DNA from: Pinus tabuliformis
Lineage: Eukaryota; Streptophyta; Pinopsida; Pinales; Pinaceae
DNA length: 64,000 nucleotides
Direction of reading: 5' to 3'
NCBI GenBank assembly: GCA_031772625.1
Contig: CM062820.1
Location: 87,402,069-87,466,068, forward strand
Shown: in pieces, positions 23,901 to 36,831 of the stretch
Position numbering within the stretch: position 1 is the stretch's first letter
Layout: every line of letters begins with the position of its first letter
Translations under genes and position numbers: made by a program
Notes under the pieces: generated by a model
The model's database searches: none
What the model was told of the DNA's origin: nothing
What the model saw: the letters and a program-made list of their open reading frames with translations, nothing else

Positions 23901-25281
23901 AATATCACTACTCTTTTAAATAGTATCCTTTCGTCATCCTTATGAATATTATAGGCATTAACAATCATGAAAAACATCACTACCCATTTAAATACTCTTT
24001 GTCACATATTGAAGGTTACCCTTCATGAATCTTTCTCCTTGATATGGATCTAAATATCATACTTAAATTCAAACTTTCTAAAGTATTATTATCATTGAAT
24101 TTAACCTAAGTGGTCATGAACATCTGGAAATTTCCTTAACTTTTACTTATTCCAAATTCTATAATCCATGAACATCGTCCATGTGCCATCATACTATGGA
24201 ATTATATATATGGTATATCTATACAAATAGACTAGGTTGAATATCATTACCTATAAATATCTTCTTCTCCCAAAAATAAATCCTTGTACAATGCATCATT
24301 TTATAAAATGCATCCTTATTCCAATTGGCTATATGCACAACAATGTCATGAGATCCTCAAATTGAATGTGAAGTATTACAATCTCATTTTCTTTTGATTG
24401 CAACAACAACAAAGTGAATGACATTTGAATTTAATTAACTTTTTGTTCAATCATTAAAGAAAGTGCCAAACGACAATATGTATGCTTTTGCAAAGATTTT
24501 CTATCTTCAACATACTTATACACTAATTTATGTTCTATCATTTAATTTGCATCTTGATGTCAAAAATAGATAAAGTCGAAGATAATTGAGTATGATAAAC
24601 TATATTTTGCATTTGCATTAGATATGATAATTCTTGTTCCAATTTGCCAACTTCTAAGAAAAAATTCAACATCTAAGAATGTATATAAGTTATGATCTTC
24701 CACTACTACTTTTAAGATGAGCTCTACTTAACTATAAAAAAAAAAAAAAAAACTATTAGAATAATGGTTTTTCATTACTACTTTTAAGATAAGACTTTGT
24801 TAGAAACAACATGAAATTATGTAGTTGTAAGTTTATTGTTAATGTATATTTCATCATTAACTATTTGAAATGATTTGCATGATTTAGATTCATGATAGTT
24901 ATAATGTAAATTCCTTCTCTTGCAGTGCTAAGAATTTCTTGTGTCTCTTTCAATCCTTGTTCTATTAAATCATAGTAGACATCTAGTACTTCTCATTAAG
25001 GAAGGAGAGTTACAAAAGAGATATTTTGAGGGAACGAACCCGAGAGAAAGTTAGGGGCTCTATATTTAACTGAAATTTTGGAAACTTGAACATTATTCTT
25101 GGAGTTTTGGGAATGGAGGCTAGAAGGCTTTGATGTCAAAGCCATGTAGATCTAAGAACCAGAGAGGTCGATCCTAAATAGGTAGGGAAAAATATGTTGG
25201 TTTGGTAATGAAAGCATAGGAATCTATGTAACATCAACCAAGGATCGATATCAGACAAGAAAATTGAGTACATACTTGCAT
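20988..25281. other. Mostly empty AT-rich region
   Basis: No gene recognised. One minus-strand frame of 85 codons at 21,963-22,220 (DNRLPRYSPKKWLQLN) looks protein-like but matches nothing I know. Near 23,900-24,000 a 90 bp segment is loosely duplicated, and at 24,737-24,753 a run of 17 A lies between two copies of ACTACTTTTAAGAT. Confidence 0.5.
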
Positions 25282-25509
25282 TTAATTTGATAAATTACAT
25301 AAAATGTTTCTTTTTTTATTAAAATGAAAGTTTAGGGAACTACTACCTTGGCTCTCTTTCTCATCGATGTCCTCCTCTATCATTCCATGTAGATACATTT
25401 CCTTCAGATAGTTGATCTCTTGAGAACATGAGGGATCTAATGGTGGGAATTTTGAGAGCACCTCGATCTCATGTTCAGATGATTTCTCTCCATCGAACTT
25501 GGTACATGA
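25282..25509 (-). other. Unrecognised open stretch
   Basis: 76 codons without a stop on the minus strand, including HEIEVLSKFPPLDPSCSQEI and MIEEDIDEKESQ, followed by a CAAG|GTAGT sequence that could be a splice donor. It may be an exon of a lost gene; the neighbouring frame at 26,230-26,466 has the same character. No start codon supports it and no family is recognised. Confidence 0.22.
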
Positions 25510-26229
25510 TTATTTAGTCTCCTTAGTGTATATACAAAGGTGATCAGGGAAGGATTTTGTATCTTCTTATAAATATGGCTCATGGGCCCCTTTATTTATT
25601 TTTTATTTTTTTAAGCTTGGTAGGTCATTTTCATTAATTTTATAACAAAGAGCAGGTTACATCCATATGTCTGAAAGTTAGATGGCCTAAACATTCCTAG
25701 AGGAAAAACAGGTATGTTGGCCACCTAACATCAAAATATGCCATCTAGAAACAAAACATAATAAGTCTAAGAAGCCATGCTATGTATGTCTGAGAGTTTT
25801 TGTTCTTCCTATTTGCTAGATAACTATAAACATAACTGATAATTGTGCATAAAATTTTGAAACTACTTCATACAAAACTATAACCAAGGGTGCAATGCCA
25901 CACTACTCATTATTAGTGGAGTCCATTAGAGTTTGGTCTTTCATAGTGGAACCTGGTAGCTCCATGTGGGGAATATAGGGGATGTGCTTCTCTATGCGAC
26001 TGAGTCATCCATTATGTTGTTGCAATTGAAACTAGATCTTTTGAAACTCTTTAGTATAATCCAAATGTCCATGGGAGGTCAAATGCATATCAAGTGGAAA
26101 CTACTCCAAGGATTTAGCCAGAATTCTCTTCAACATCCAAAACAAGTGGAATGCTTGTTTATATTAAGAGGATATTCCACAAGTGTTTCCAGGGTCAGGA
26201 ATCAAAGTTTTCCATGGATATAAATCAAT

Positions 26230-26466
26230 TTACAAACCCTCCTCATTTTTTTGTATCTCTTCTTCCAAATCTGCAATAAGCTGCTTGACCAGAGTTGAAT
26301 TTCTTGAGTGATATGTCTGAGCGACTTCCTGAATACTTTTGGTTGTCAATTTATGGCCATGCACAGCTGACCTAGATGAGCTGGGTTGACAAGTTTGGGA
26401 AGGGGAGGCTTTTCTATTTTTCCCACGACCATGGCCTCCTCGAACATCCCTTACTTTACTAGATGC
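26230..26466 (-). other. Unrecognised exon-like open stretch
   Basis: About 78 codons on the minus strand from a TTTAG acceptor-like site to a TAA at 26,230. It starts basic and Gly/Ser-rich (RGGHGRGKNRKASPSQ) and ends in a short charged helix (LVKQLIADLEEEIQKNEEGL). I do not recognise it. It lies upstream of, and in the same direction as, the open stretch at 25,282-25,509. Confidence 0.25.
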
Positions 26467-29400
26467 CTAAACCATATTTCTTCAACTACATTTAAAATAT
26501 TGTCTTATGTTGATATCTAGAGGTTGAACCAAACATATTCTAAGCTTAGAAGAACGATGTTGACGAGGGTTGATCCAGCCCTAAGGATCTATTAATGAAT
26601 TTACAAAAGAAATGAACCAAATAAGGAACCAGTTCAAAACCTTGTTGTCTTCTAGTAGCCAGCATGTCATTATGGTCTCGCTTCTACCACTGTTCCACTA
26701 GTTCCCATTGATGGGCCTAAAATGATAGGCAAAACCATCCACAGGAAAAACCCCAGCCTCATGTTTAATCAACTGGAGCAACAAAATTGTGTGCCGAAGA
26801 AAGAAAGAACATTTGAGCTGTGATCTACCCCTTGACCAAAACCCACATACAACCTTGTGCCAAAACCAACTAGTTGAAAATACGGAACTAAAATTCCCAT
26901 AGTGAGGCATACACTGATAGAATTTGAGCTGATATTTGCCTATTGACTAGAACCCACACACAACCATGTGGTGGAACTAGATACAATAGACCCTAGCCTC
27001 TAGGGCTGGACTAACACTAGACATTTCCAATAGTTCACACTAGACCACAATCCTATACCAACTAAATCTAGGCCAGATTTTATAGATAGAGTTGGCCCCA
27101 TTTCGAACCCATACATAATCCAAATACCAAAGAAACAAACATAATTATCTAGAAACCAAAACCCTTACAATTCTGCAATAATCAAGGTAGGGATTACAAC
27201 AACACTCAGAGGAGCTAGTAGGCCGAACTCTGCCAGAGCCCATATGCGATAACCAAATCTCATAGACCATAGACACGTGGACATAGAAAACTAGTGACTC
27301 AACACATATCAATGACTAGACCACGCCACACTCCAGAAACATGTTATTCCAATCTGGCCAACCTACCACACTACCATGAATCCCAGAGACCAGAGGGGCG
27401 AGACAAATATCCATATACGCAAAGGGAGAAAAATTAAGAGTGGGGACATACTAGTGACCACATCCGAGACCAAAACGAGATGAACCCACATTTTCCCTAG
27501 AACAAATATCCCAAACCAGATCTAGAGCGAACAAAACAAACAAACCAAATTACCCAATGCAATGAAGGAGGAACGTACCTTCTCACCTGACTTAATGGCT
27601 CTGCCACCTTATGGGTTGGAAATTAGCCTTCACATGCAGACTGCCACCTCTCTAAGTGTTGCATGAATGTGGAGGGTGGCCGTAGATTTCTTGGAGACAT
27701 CCATTAATCTGTGGGCTAGGGAATGCCCATTGGGTCCAACTTACACCCCTATCAGGGAGCCATTTTCTCTTCTTTCACTTCAGGAGAGGAAGATAATTTC
27801 CTGATTGCTTCTACTCTTCCTGTGAGCTAGTTAGACTAGTTATTGTTAGGATTTATGAAAGTTCTCATGTGACATTCTCTAACATATTTTTGGAATTTTT
27901 GTTTCTATTATAGGTGCTAACTCCTATGAAACACATGTATTTTTGTATGGGGGAACCTTACAACACACAAAATAAATTGAAATCTTAACTTTTGAATAAA
28001 TGAAATATAAATGATTGAAAAATTAAAGAACATCGCACTTGCTTGAAAGGAAACATACTAAGCCAACATGACGATGCTCTAGAGAAACCTACTACACTAG
28101 ATGTATGAGGATAGTAACCTTTTCAAATATCCTAAACTGGGTGTATATTTTCATTTCATTGTTTCTCCTTTCCTAAGTAACAAGTGTTGGAAAAAACAAG
28201 CAAAATGAGTTAAGCTACTAATGCTCTAATACATTTTTAGCACCTCCTCAATAACAATCCCAAAAATGTTGTATAAAATATATGAATCATATTTCCAACA
28301 TTTTATTATCAAATCAGGATCATAATACTTATAGATACTAGAAAAATATATATGGGGCCAAAGCCCTAATATAATCTAATGTCGACAAACGCTATTGAAA
28401 ATCAACAAAAAAAATGACATGTTCTTAAAAGGGAAAACAAATGCAAAGAATAATAAACTGAAACTAAACACTATTAAGCAAACCCTTTCTTATATCCCCT
28501 AGCATAACCTTGTAATGCAATCTTTCACCACTCCTAAGAAACTGTTCATGCATTTAATAACACGTTGTATCTAAGAAAATAGAGGATTTAAGCTATGGTG
28601 GTTAGTTTCATAAAATCAAATATTAAAATTTAATGGAAATACATTGAAATGTAAAGCAATGTAAAGGAATAAAATTGATCATGAGAAAGAGAAAAATCAT
28701 TAAACTAGTTTGAAATAGACTAAGGTATAGGCATGAAAAACAATCTTGTTAACCTAAGATAAACTATCAAAGTAAAGGAGCAGGATATCACCCAGTGTCG
28801 AGGGATCCTTCTCAACTTGGGTGATGTTGCCAAAACTAATTAGATTAAACTCAGATAGCACACCAAGGATGAGGAACAAGCATCTTTCACTAGACTCAGA
28901 AAATCAACTCTATTTACAAAAGGGCAACACATTAACTTGTTGCCATAATCATCCTCCTAAATAGCTATATACACCAATCCTATTACATGAATGAATGACT
29001 AACATCCCAAAGTTTTTTCTTAGCTTGAATATTTGTACAAGAGGAGTATTGGGTGGATCAAAACCTATCCCTAAATCTCATAATTTTATAACTATGAGAT
29101 AGATACAAATTAGCAAAATGGATCATCCAAGGTAATATTGGGTGATTTTCTCCCCAAAATACAATTAAGATACACAAATATGATTCACATGCTTTGAAAA
29201 TAGTTTGCATTTGTTCCTCGTGCTGTTTGGATGACTAGTTTTGCATTTTCCTCAAATTTAGGTATGATTTGGAAATCTAGGAAAACTATGCATTTTAGGT
29301 AGCTTGATGTTGAATATATGACTATAAATCTCATTTTTGTTTTTAAGAAATTGCATACATTTTACTCAATTTTCCATGTTAGGAAAAAAACCCATGTCCC

Positions 29401-29879
29401 ATATTTTCAATATTTTCCTCGATCTACAAGGAAATCGAGGCAAAAGTCGGTAGTCTAGAAATTATGACCTAGAATGTTGCTTTTGAGTTTGAGCTTCACA
29501 CGTGTGACATGGGTGAAATATGAATATTATGAAACTATTTTAATACTTTTAACTTCAAAACCCATGTGGAAAAAATTCTTCTGCAATGGCACAAATATGA
29601 CAACAAGAATCAGGTACTAAAAGTGCATTACTAGTACCGAAATAGAGCTAAAAAAATCATCATTAGTAAAAATTACTTAAATCTCAATTAATTCACTATA
29701 ATTTAGTAATCAATGCAAATAATCAACTTTAACCTCATTATGCATGTCAAAATGGTTTTGGGCTCAAAGGGTTGAAAATGCATAATAAATGGGGAATATG
29801 TGGTTTTGTAGAGGGTTGGAATGGTAAAAAGGTCAAATGAATGGTTGAAAAAGATGACCCAATAAAGAGCCCAATAGTG
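26467..29879. other. No gene seen
   Basis: AT-rich, many short frames only. Around 26,815-26,875 and 26,925-26,985 a 60 bp segment (TTTGAGCTG...CCCACA) is loosely repeated. No LTR, primer site or protein motif found. Confidence 0.5.
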
Positions 29880-32700
29880 AGTCACACATCATCATAGTTG
29901 TAAAGAAGGATGAGACATGGTGGACGTGTATTTATTACATGATGTTAAACAAAATTTGTCTGAAGAGTAGGTACCACTTTCCTAAGATAGATGATCTACT
30001 TAAAGCAAGCCATATACTTCACCAAGTTGGATTTAAATTTAGGTTATCACCGGTTTCAATTTAGAGAAGAGGATACCTAGAACACCACATTCAAAACTAT
30101 ACAAAGTTTGTATGAGCGATTAGTTATTTAATTTGGCCTATGCAATGCACCAACTATGCTTACGAGGATAATGAATGGTATATTGTTCCCTTTTATAGAT
30201 TAAATTTTTATTTTCTATTTGGATGATATCCTGGTATGTAGTGATACATGGGAAGAGCACCTCGCATTTGATGCAAGTGTTAGAGACATTGAAGAAGCAT
30301 CAACTATAGGTGAAGATCAAAATCATGAGTTTTCACAACATTAATTGGTGTATCTGAGAAATGTGATAGCTGGAGGAGAGTTGAATATATATCCTACCAA
30401 GATGGTGGCCATTATGAAGTGTTCAATGCCTATTAATGCTTATAAAGCCAATAGTTTCAATGGGGAAGCACAATATCTCAGGAAATTCATCGCCACATTT
30501 TCAGTATTAGAAACACCACTTCATGCCATAACAAGAAATGGAAATGGTTTTTAGTGGGGAAAGGGCTCGTAGAGGGCCTTTTAAGAGTTAAAGAAGAATA
30601 TAAGTCAAGCATCGATTCTAGAATTACTAAACTTGTAGTAACCCTTTGAAGTGGAGAAAAATGAAAGTGGGTATATTACGGGAGTGGTCCTAATGTAGGG
30701 AGGAAGGCATGTACACTGCTATTCTAAAGTATATCATGCGATGGTTTTTAGCTACCTTATTTATGCAAAGGAACTGTATGTCCTAGTACAAGCTATTAAG
30801 AATTGGAACAATATTTGATGGGGAAGGAGACAATAATCCACAATTATCATCAACCACTACAATACCTGAATGCCAAATTAACCTATAATATACTGGGAAT
30901 TATAAGTGGATGTGATTTCTACAACAATTTTATTTAGTCCTCAAGTATAAGAAGGGAAACACAAATAAGTTGGTGAACATGCTTTCAAGTCCACCCACAT
31001 AAACTATCATAGCAATCAGAACTCCTATGCACACGGATCCTTTCATCCATGATGTATATATAGAGGCATATAAAGATGATTAAGACTTAAAGGAGGTCAT
31101 TTAGAAGTCATAAAGGTAGAGTCATCTGCATGATCATGGCAACACAATTTACTACCATATCTAGAATGGGTACTCTATAGGTTAGATAAGTTATGTATTC
31201 CTAAGGGTGAGTGACTACAACTGATCATAGAGGATGACATGTCTAAGGTTGCATGGAATTTTGGTGTAGGGAAGATAGTGGCAAGGTTGTAGAGGTATGT
31301 GTATTGGCATTGGATGTAAGAAGAAGTAGATATGTGCATAAGAGGATGAATGGTTTATTGTATCAACCAACCTAGTAACAAGAATCATGGTCTATATCAT
31401 CCCTAGCCTATACCCACTTGTCCTTAGTAGATAAATTCCATGGACTTTGTGGGAGGTTTACTAATAACCAGTAAGGGACATGTGTACCTATTCATGGTAT
31501 ATTACAAGTTAAAAAATATGTGTGTTCTGATGCCCTATAAAATTTTCATGGGTAGGAAAGGAGTAAAATTATTTTTTGAACAGGTTTGAGTGCACTTTGG
31601 GATACCAAGGATCATCATATCAGATAGGGACACAATATTTCTCAATGCATCTTGCACTAACTTATTGGAGAATATGGACACAAAGTTGAAAACATCTACA
31701 ACATTCGATCTATAAACATATGGATAAATAGAAGCAGTCGACAATAATTTGGTGTAGCTTTTGAGGGGTTACAATTAAAATCATATAAAGGGTTGGGATT
31801 AAAATATGGTGTTTATACAACACTCTCATAACAAAGAAATCTAAACTTGTACTGGTAACTCCCAATTTGAATCATTTTTTCCACATTCACCTTTGGATAT
31901 TGAAAAGGGAAATAAGGACGAGTGGGGCAAGATATTATAGGGGATTCCTTAAGGGATTTTTTTTTTTTGAGAATATTAGGAGACTACATCTAAAGGTATG
32001 ATAGACATTATAGAAGTCACAATAAAAGTACAAGGCTATGCATGATCAACATAGAACATAAAGTTAATTCAAGGGGGGAGATAGATTTGTGTTACAATAG
32101 AACAAGGAGAGGATAGAAGGTCATGGTAAGAAAATCAAGGCTATGGAATATGTTCCATTTCAGACACTAGATAATGTGGTGTATTACTTCTATAGAATTA
32201 GTCTACTTCCGTACATGTGCATTTACTTAGTGGAGGAAGTAGAAAATTCGAAATTGTATGAGACTTCCATGTTGGGAAAGGAAGAGGAATAAGTCCAACT
32301 TTCTATGGAGTATTTTTGACCAAAATCTCATTCATAGTTGACATATGATATAGTTCTATAGAAGAGGTATAGAACTATAATATAGGGGCAACATCACCTT
32401 TGGAAAATTGGGCTGAAAGGACATATTTCAAGCAAGGCTAAATGGCACACCCAAGAGAATGTCGACGAAATTTTTTATCGCCCCATTTTTTAAAAATAAT
32501 TTGGGGACAAAAATCCTACGAAAATGGCAAGGTATGGTCCATATTGGATCATTATATTTTTTGATCCATATTTATTCTTTCATAGTGGAAAAACTAGCAT
32601 AATCAAGTCACTGGACCACTTTACTAGTAGGTCCTAGTTTTGCAAATTAAGGTTTGAAACCTTCCAAAAGAGGTTAGACTAATTAAATGATATTTTTTGG
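29880..32700 (+). mobile_element. Very decayed Ty3/gypsy pol fossil
   Basis: Plus-strand fragments in order: reverse transcriptase (near 29,890-30,550; traces such as FPKIDDLL, CNAPTMLTRIMNGI and FYLDDILVCSD), RNase H (near 30,600-30,850) and integrase (near 31,270-31,760; MDFVGGLLIT, VHFGIPRIIISDRDT). The order RT-RNase H-integrase marks Ty3/gypsy, and the wording of the integrase is like plant chromoviruses. It is broken in well over twenty places and its gag and LTRs cannot be recognised with confidence. This is the oldest-looking element in the window. Confidence 0.75.
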
Positions 32701-33108
32701 GTGTAAAATATTTATGGTTAAACACCACGTCCCTTAACGTTATCCTACACATAGATACCTTTCCAACGGTGCATGAATTTACTCAATTGGAGTTTGTATG
32801 AAAATGTTCTAACACCCTAAATTTGACCATATTGTTCTAACCACCATGATTCAATAGGATTCCATGTATGCCCCCCTTATGTTGTAGCTACTAAAACACC
32901 CTCCAAAATTTTTCCTTCATTCAAATTTTGGTCATGTCAAGTTTCATTTTAAGTTATTCAAGTCATGCTTGGCCATGTTTTCTATAGTTTTCAAGTCTTC
33001 TCCTAGAATATATAAGTGTCAAAGCACCTTTCTTTCACATGCTTAAGTAATTTTCCTTCACAGTGCCCTCCTATTCCTTATCCCTATCGAACGTTTCTGA
33101 AAGTTGAT
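32701..33108 (+). other. Possible remnant of the fossil's 3' LTR
   Basis: Non-coding. A TATA-like AGAATATATAAGTG at about 33,005 and the place right after a gypsy pol suggest promoter-bearing LTR sequence, but no second copy was found. Confidence 0.2.
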
Positions 33109-33228
33109 AGCGCACTTCTTAGAGATAATTCTAGCACACTTTCTTGAGACATGCCGAGCACACTTCTTGTTGACAGGGAAAGAACACTTTCTTAAGGTAG
33201 CGCTATAACACTCTCTAGTGGTACTTAT
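33109..33228. repeat. 24 bp tandem array, five units
   Basis: Units begin exactly 24 bp apart at 33,109, 33,133, 33,157, 33,181 and 33,205. The core is AGCRCACTTTCTT. On the minus strand each unit would encode eight residues of the form KKCAR-xx; this may be chance, since the surrounding frame is short. Confidence 0.8.
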
Positions 33229-34890
33229 CACATCCTTATCTCTTGATTTTGCAACATGTAATAGGTGGACTTCCAAACCCTCACCTGACCATGCATGTAC
33301 TCTTGTTATATAAAGGTCTCAACCAAAAAGCTCATTTCACACTCTTATCTTTCACTTTTTGGATTTACACATTTTTGGAGCATAAGTTTCATCCTTCACT
33401 CTTTTTCACAAGTGCACCCTCCTTCGAGGTATGTTTCTCAACTATCTCAGTTTTAAATTTTTGTCTTGCATGTATCACTTTAGTTCTTGCATGATGTTTT
33501 TGGTGTCTCAAGACAATCAGGTTCATTTCCAAAGGGTCTCTAAGTGATGGTGCACTTATCCTTGTAGACCAAGTGCTCTTCTCTTCAAGCATACCTTTCT
33601 TCGATAGTCCTAATGTGCTTTCTAGTTACAATAGACACTTTTCTCACAAAGACTTTTCCCCTATTTTTTGCACTTGGAGATTAGTGTCGTTTTATTGTCA
33701 TTTCAGTGTATACATGTTGGTTTTGGGAACTGTGCATATTATCATCCTGAGTTTGAGTATATTTATTTGTGTGATCATGTTATGAATTTTATTTCTCTCT
33801 TCTTCACTCAACTCATCTCACACTTAGTTAATCCAGGGATTCTCCCTCGTCCTCACATCTTGCGCAAGCTATGAAAATATTAAAATTACAGCTAAGGAAT
33901 GAGTGCATAACACACGTCGCAGCTTCAATTGTGAGACTTATTTCCTAGACTTGTGAACTACATCCATCCTGAGGTTAGCTCCCTTCATGAGAACATAACA
34001 CATCTCTAGAGCATAATAACCCAACCACTTTCTCCTTACACATGCGCTCTATGCTAATCTTTGGTAACCTTGTATTATAGAGTGCATAGCAGACTTCTAG
34101 TGTATAGTAAGGTCAACCCTATCCCCTTGTAGTTATGACCTACAGTCAACCAAGAGACTCCTACTTTAAGTCATAGTCCATTGTTCATATTTACTACTCA
34201 AGCCTCTAGCCACTATCTCTAAGAGTTGTGCTTTGCACTCAAGTTTTTCCCTCTCTCATGACCTAGTTAATTGCACATGACTCCCAACCTTTTCCTCCTA
34301 AACTTGTGCCTTACATGAAGAAAAATCCTCTCTCAGTACTAATGCATTTTCCCATCACAGTTGGTACCATACATGAGAAAACAAGATAGAATCTAGGTGA
34401 TTTTGGGACTGAAATTTTATTGCCATGATTAAGTTTGATTTTCAAGTACTATTGGTCCAGTGCTGATTAATCCACCATCTTAATATGGAAAATGATATTC
34501 AAGTAGTTCACTAAGAAGAGTCTTCAGGAAGACACTTGTGATAATGAGACACAAGGTTACTATCATGCATGGGTTAAAGGAATTTTGGACTACAACAGAT
34601 AGATGGAAACCCAAGAGGAGTTAGAAGTCCCCAATACTATATCTATACCCTTTGGTGGGTGAACATGAAGTACATTCCAGACCTATCATAAAGAGTTGAA
34701 GACATAGAAGTAGAGAATAGAACTTAGTATCAACACATTACAATGAAGGTTCATCTCACAGTTTCCAAATTATAGCTTCTCAAAATCTGAACACAAGAGT
34801 GTTATTTTCTTCCATGTATTTTTACCACAATTTTGGTGGAATGTAATTTGGAAATTTTGAAATTAGAAAATGCAAAATGTGTGGAATCCC
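33229..34890. other. No gene seen
   Basis: Short chance frames only. Words like GTGCACTTAT, GTGCTCTTCT and GTGCATAGCA recur and resemble the core of the 24 bp array just before, so part may be an older, more decayed extension of it. Confidence 0.4.
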
Positions 34891-34991
34891 AAGGGTCACA
34901 CATGGAATTTGAAAAGTCACAAGGAAATACAAAAGTCATATAGGAGCTCAAGAGTCATGAGGGAAGTAAAAAGTCATGTGGGAGGTGAAAG
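34891..34991. repeat. 19 bp tandem array, about five units
   Basis: Imperfect 19 bp units with core AAAAGTCAT start at 34,912, 34,931, 34,950 and 34,969, preceded by a weaker unit at 34,891. Confidence 0.8.
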
Positions 34992-35002
34992 TTGGCCTCA
35001 TT

Positions 35003-35195
35003 GGCTAACTTACTTTCTTATCTCAAAAGTATATGCATGATCTCTTTTGTTTTTAGTTATAGCCAAGGAAAATCTTTAACATCATTATAATGGCAGTCAT
35101 GCTGATTTCCCAGATGCGTCTCCTATCCCAAATGGTGTGTGGTCTAGTTGGGACTTCATACTGGGGATACCCCCTTGTGTTGGCGGACTGACTTC
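35003..35195. repeat. 190 bp direct repeat, copy 1
   Basis: Copy 1 runs from GGCTAACTTACTTTC to TGTTGGCGGACTGACTTC. Copy 2 (35,596-36,186) is about 92% like it but is interrupted by a solo LTR. Here the site is still empty: TGGGGATACCCC at 35,162. Confidence 0.85.
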
Positions 35196-35595
35196 ATGTT
35201 CCACTATTAGGGTAATTGATCCATCTTCGTAATTTTGTATCTTGGCACTTTCACTTAATATTTCAAAGCTATCAAAGTCAGTCGTACTTCCATCCATGTA
35301 TTGTGAATTTTGTAATACTATTCTTTCATGTTTTTAATGTATGTTTTTGTTCATATATACTAAATAAAATGAACTATTACATTGGATTTGGTATACATAT
35401 TAATTAAATTATGTATCCTTACTTTATTTCATGATCTTTGTTACTTCGTGAACTATTTTTTAGATTAATTAACAATTATTTCAATGCATGTGTGTGTATT
35501 TATTAGGATAGTACTATCACTTTTCTTCTAAAGGCTCAATTTATGTTTTCACTTCCATAAAATTACTTTATACACATTGTAGTTGTGTTTCACAA

Positions 35596-36186
35596 GGCTA
35601 ACTTACTTTCTTATCTCAAAATTATATGCATGATCTCTTATGTTTTTAGTTGTAACCAAGGAAAATCTTTAACATCATTATAATGGCAATCATGCTGATT
35701 TCCCAAATGGGGCTCCTATCCCAAATGGTGTGAGGTCTATTTGGGAATTCATACTGGGGATATGTAGGTTTTAACCCTGTACAAAAATTACCTGCATACG
35801 AATTCTTAAACAAAGAAAATAAACAATGCGAGAGCATAACCCATAAAACACATATGCACAGAGAATTTTCCCTGGATCCCAAAACTGGGACTACCAGCTT
35901 GATTTTTCATTATATTCCTTTCAATGTTACAATACATATTTATACACGCCGAAGCATCCAATACCATGGACCGAAAACCATTGCGTCAAAAAAACATGTG
36001 CGAAAATCATGCACAAAACCATAGGTGGGTCCGCCCAACCTAACATATGGTCCAAAACCAAAATTTTCCGGGGCGCTACCCCGGACCCCATAAAGTGGGG
36101 TTATGGGTGCCCTTCAAACCCCCTATTAACTACGTGGAAAGAATATAACACAACCCAACAGGATACCCCTTGTGTTGGTGTACTTC
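35596..36186. repeat. 190 bp direct repeat, copy 2, interrupted
   Basis: 35,596-35,762 and 36,161-36,186 together match copy 1. The break is filled by a 398 bp solo LTR. Confidence 0.85.
35763..36160. mobile_element. Solo LTR, 398 bp
   Basis: Starts TGTAGGTTTTAACC, ends CAACCCAACA (TG...CA), and is flanked by perfect 5 bp direct repeats GGATA at 35,758-35,762 and 36,161-36,165. The neighbouring copy 1 of the host repeat shows the same site uninterrupted. No internal region remains, as after recombination between two LTRs. The size and TGTAGG start resemble the copia LTRs at 36,832, though the sequences differ. Direction not determined. Confidence 0.85.
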
Positions 36187-36831
36187 CAGCATTGTCAAAA
36201 CCTTATTAATGGAAAAATGGGATGACCACATGATCATGATGAAGAATACTTTAGAATATTAAATATTAAAACTCTATTTAAAAGTTGGAGTCAAAATTTA
36301 CCACTAGTAAGCTATTGGGTTGTCCTATAACTAGGCCACTGAGAGGAAAAGGGGATTCATTCTATTTGAGTGAATTTTTATCCATATTTTAGGAGATTAG
36401 CTAAGATTATATAAAGAGGGAGAGAAAAAAGAGATGTTTTTTGTTTTGTTGAAGCCCACGAGAAATAGGTATCACTCCTTTATACTTGCATCCATTTCCT
36501 TTTAGAGAAAGAGAGAGCAATGCAACATCTCCTTTAGAGAAAGAGAGAGTAATCCTTATAATTTCATATTTATATTTTCTTTATCTATTAACACTAATCT
36601 GAATAGAACTATGAAAGAGGTGATGGAGATGGAAGATGAGTTCTAGAGATACCCATGGATTAGTAAATGGTTTCACTTAGAAATAATTATACATGATATG
36701 ACGTCCATTTCCTAATGGATGGAAAAATATTGGATGTAAATCGGCGTTTAGCTAACATATTAGCTTATACAAAAGTTTTGAAAAGAATAAATCAAGGTTG
36801 GTTGGAAATGAATATTCCCAAGTTCATCGAA
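36187..36831. other. No gene seen
   Basis: AT-rich. A 33 bp direct duplication containing TTTAGAGAAAGAGAGAG lies at 36,502-36,550. Nothing else of note. Confidence 0.5.

Noticed and set aside
24670-24800. A17 run between two ACTACTTTTAAGAT copies as a small retroposon
   Set aside because: Only about 70 bp lie between the copies and there is no body with boxes or coding; a local duplication is more likely.
21000-29879. A second LTR matching 5,830-7,017, which would make a large element interrupted by element A
   Set aside because: I looked for its start (TGATCAAGGAGC) and the 122 bp duplication on both strands and found neither in the window.
33109-34991. A CRISPR-like array
   Set aside because: The 24 bp and 19 bp repeats are head to tail without spacers, and this is plant nuclear DNA.
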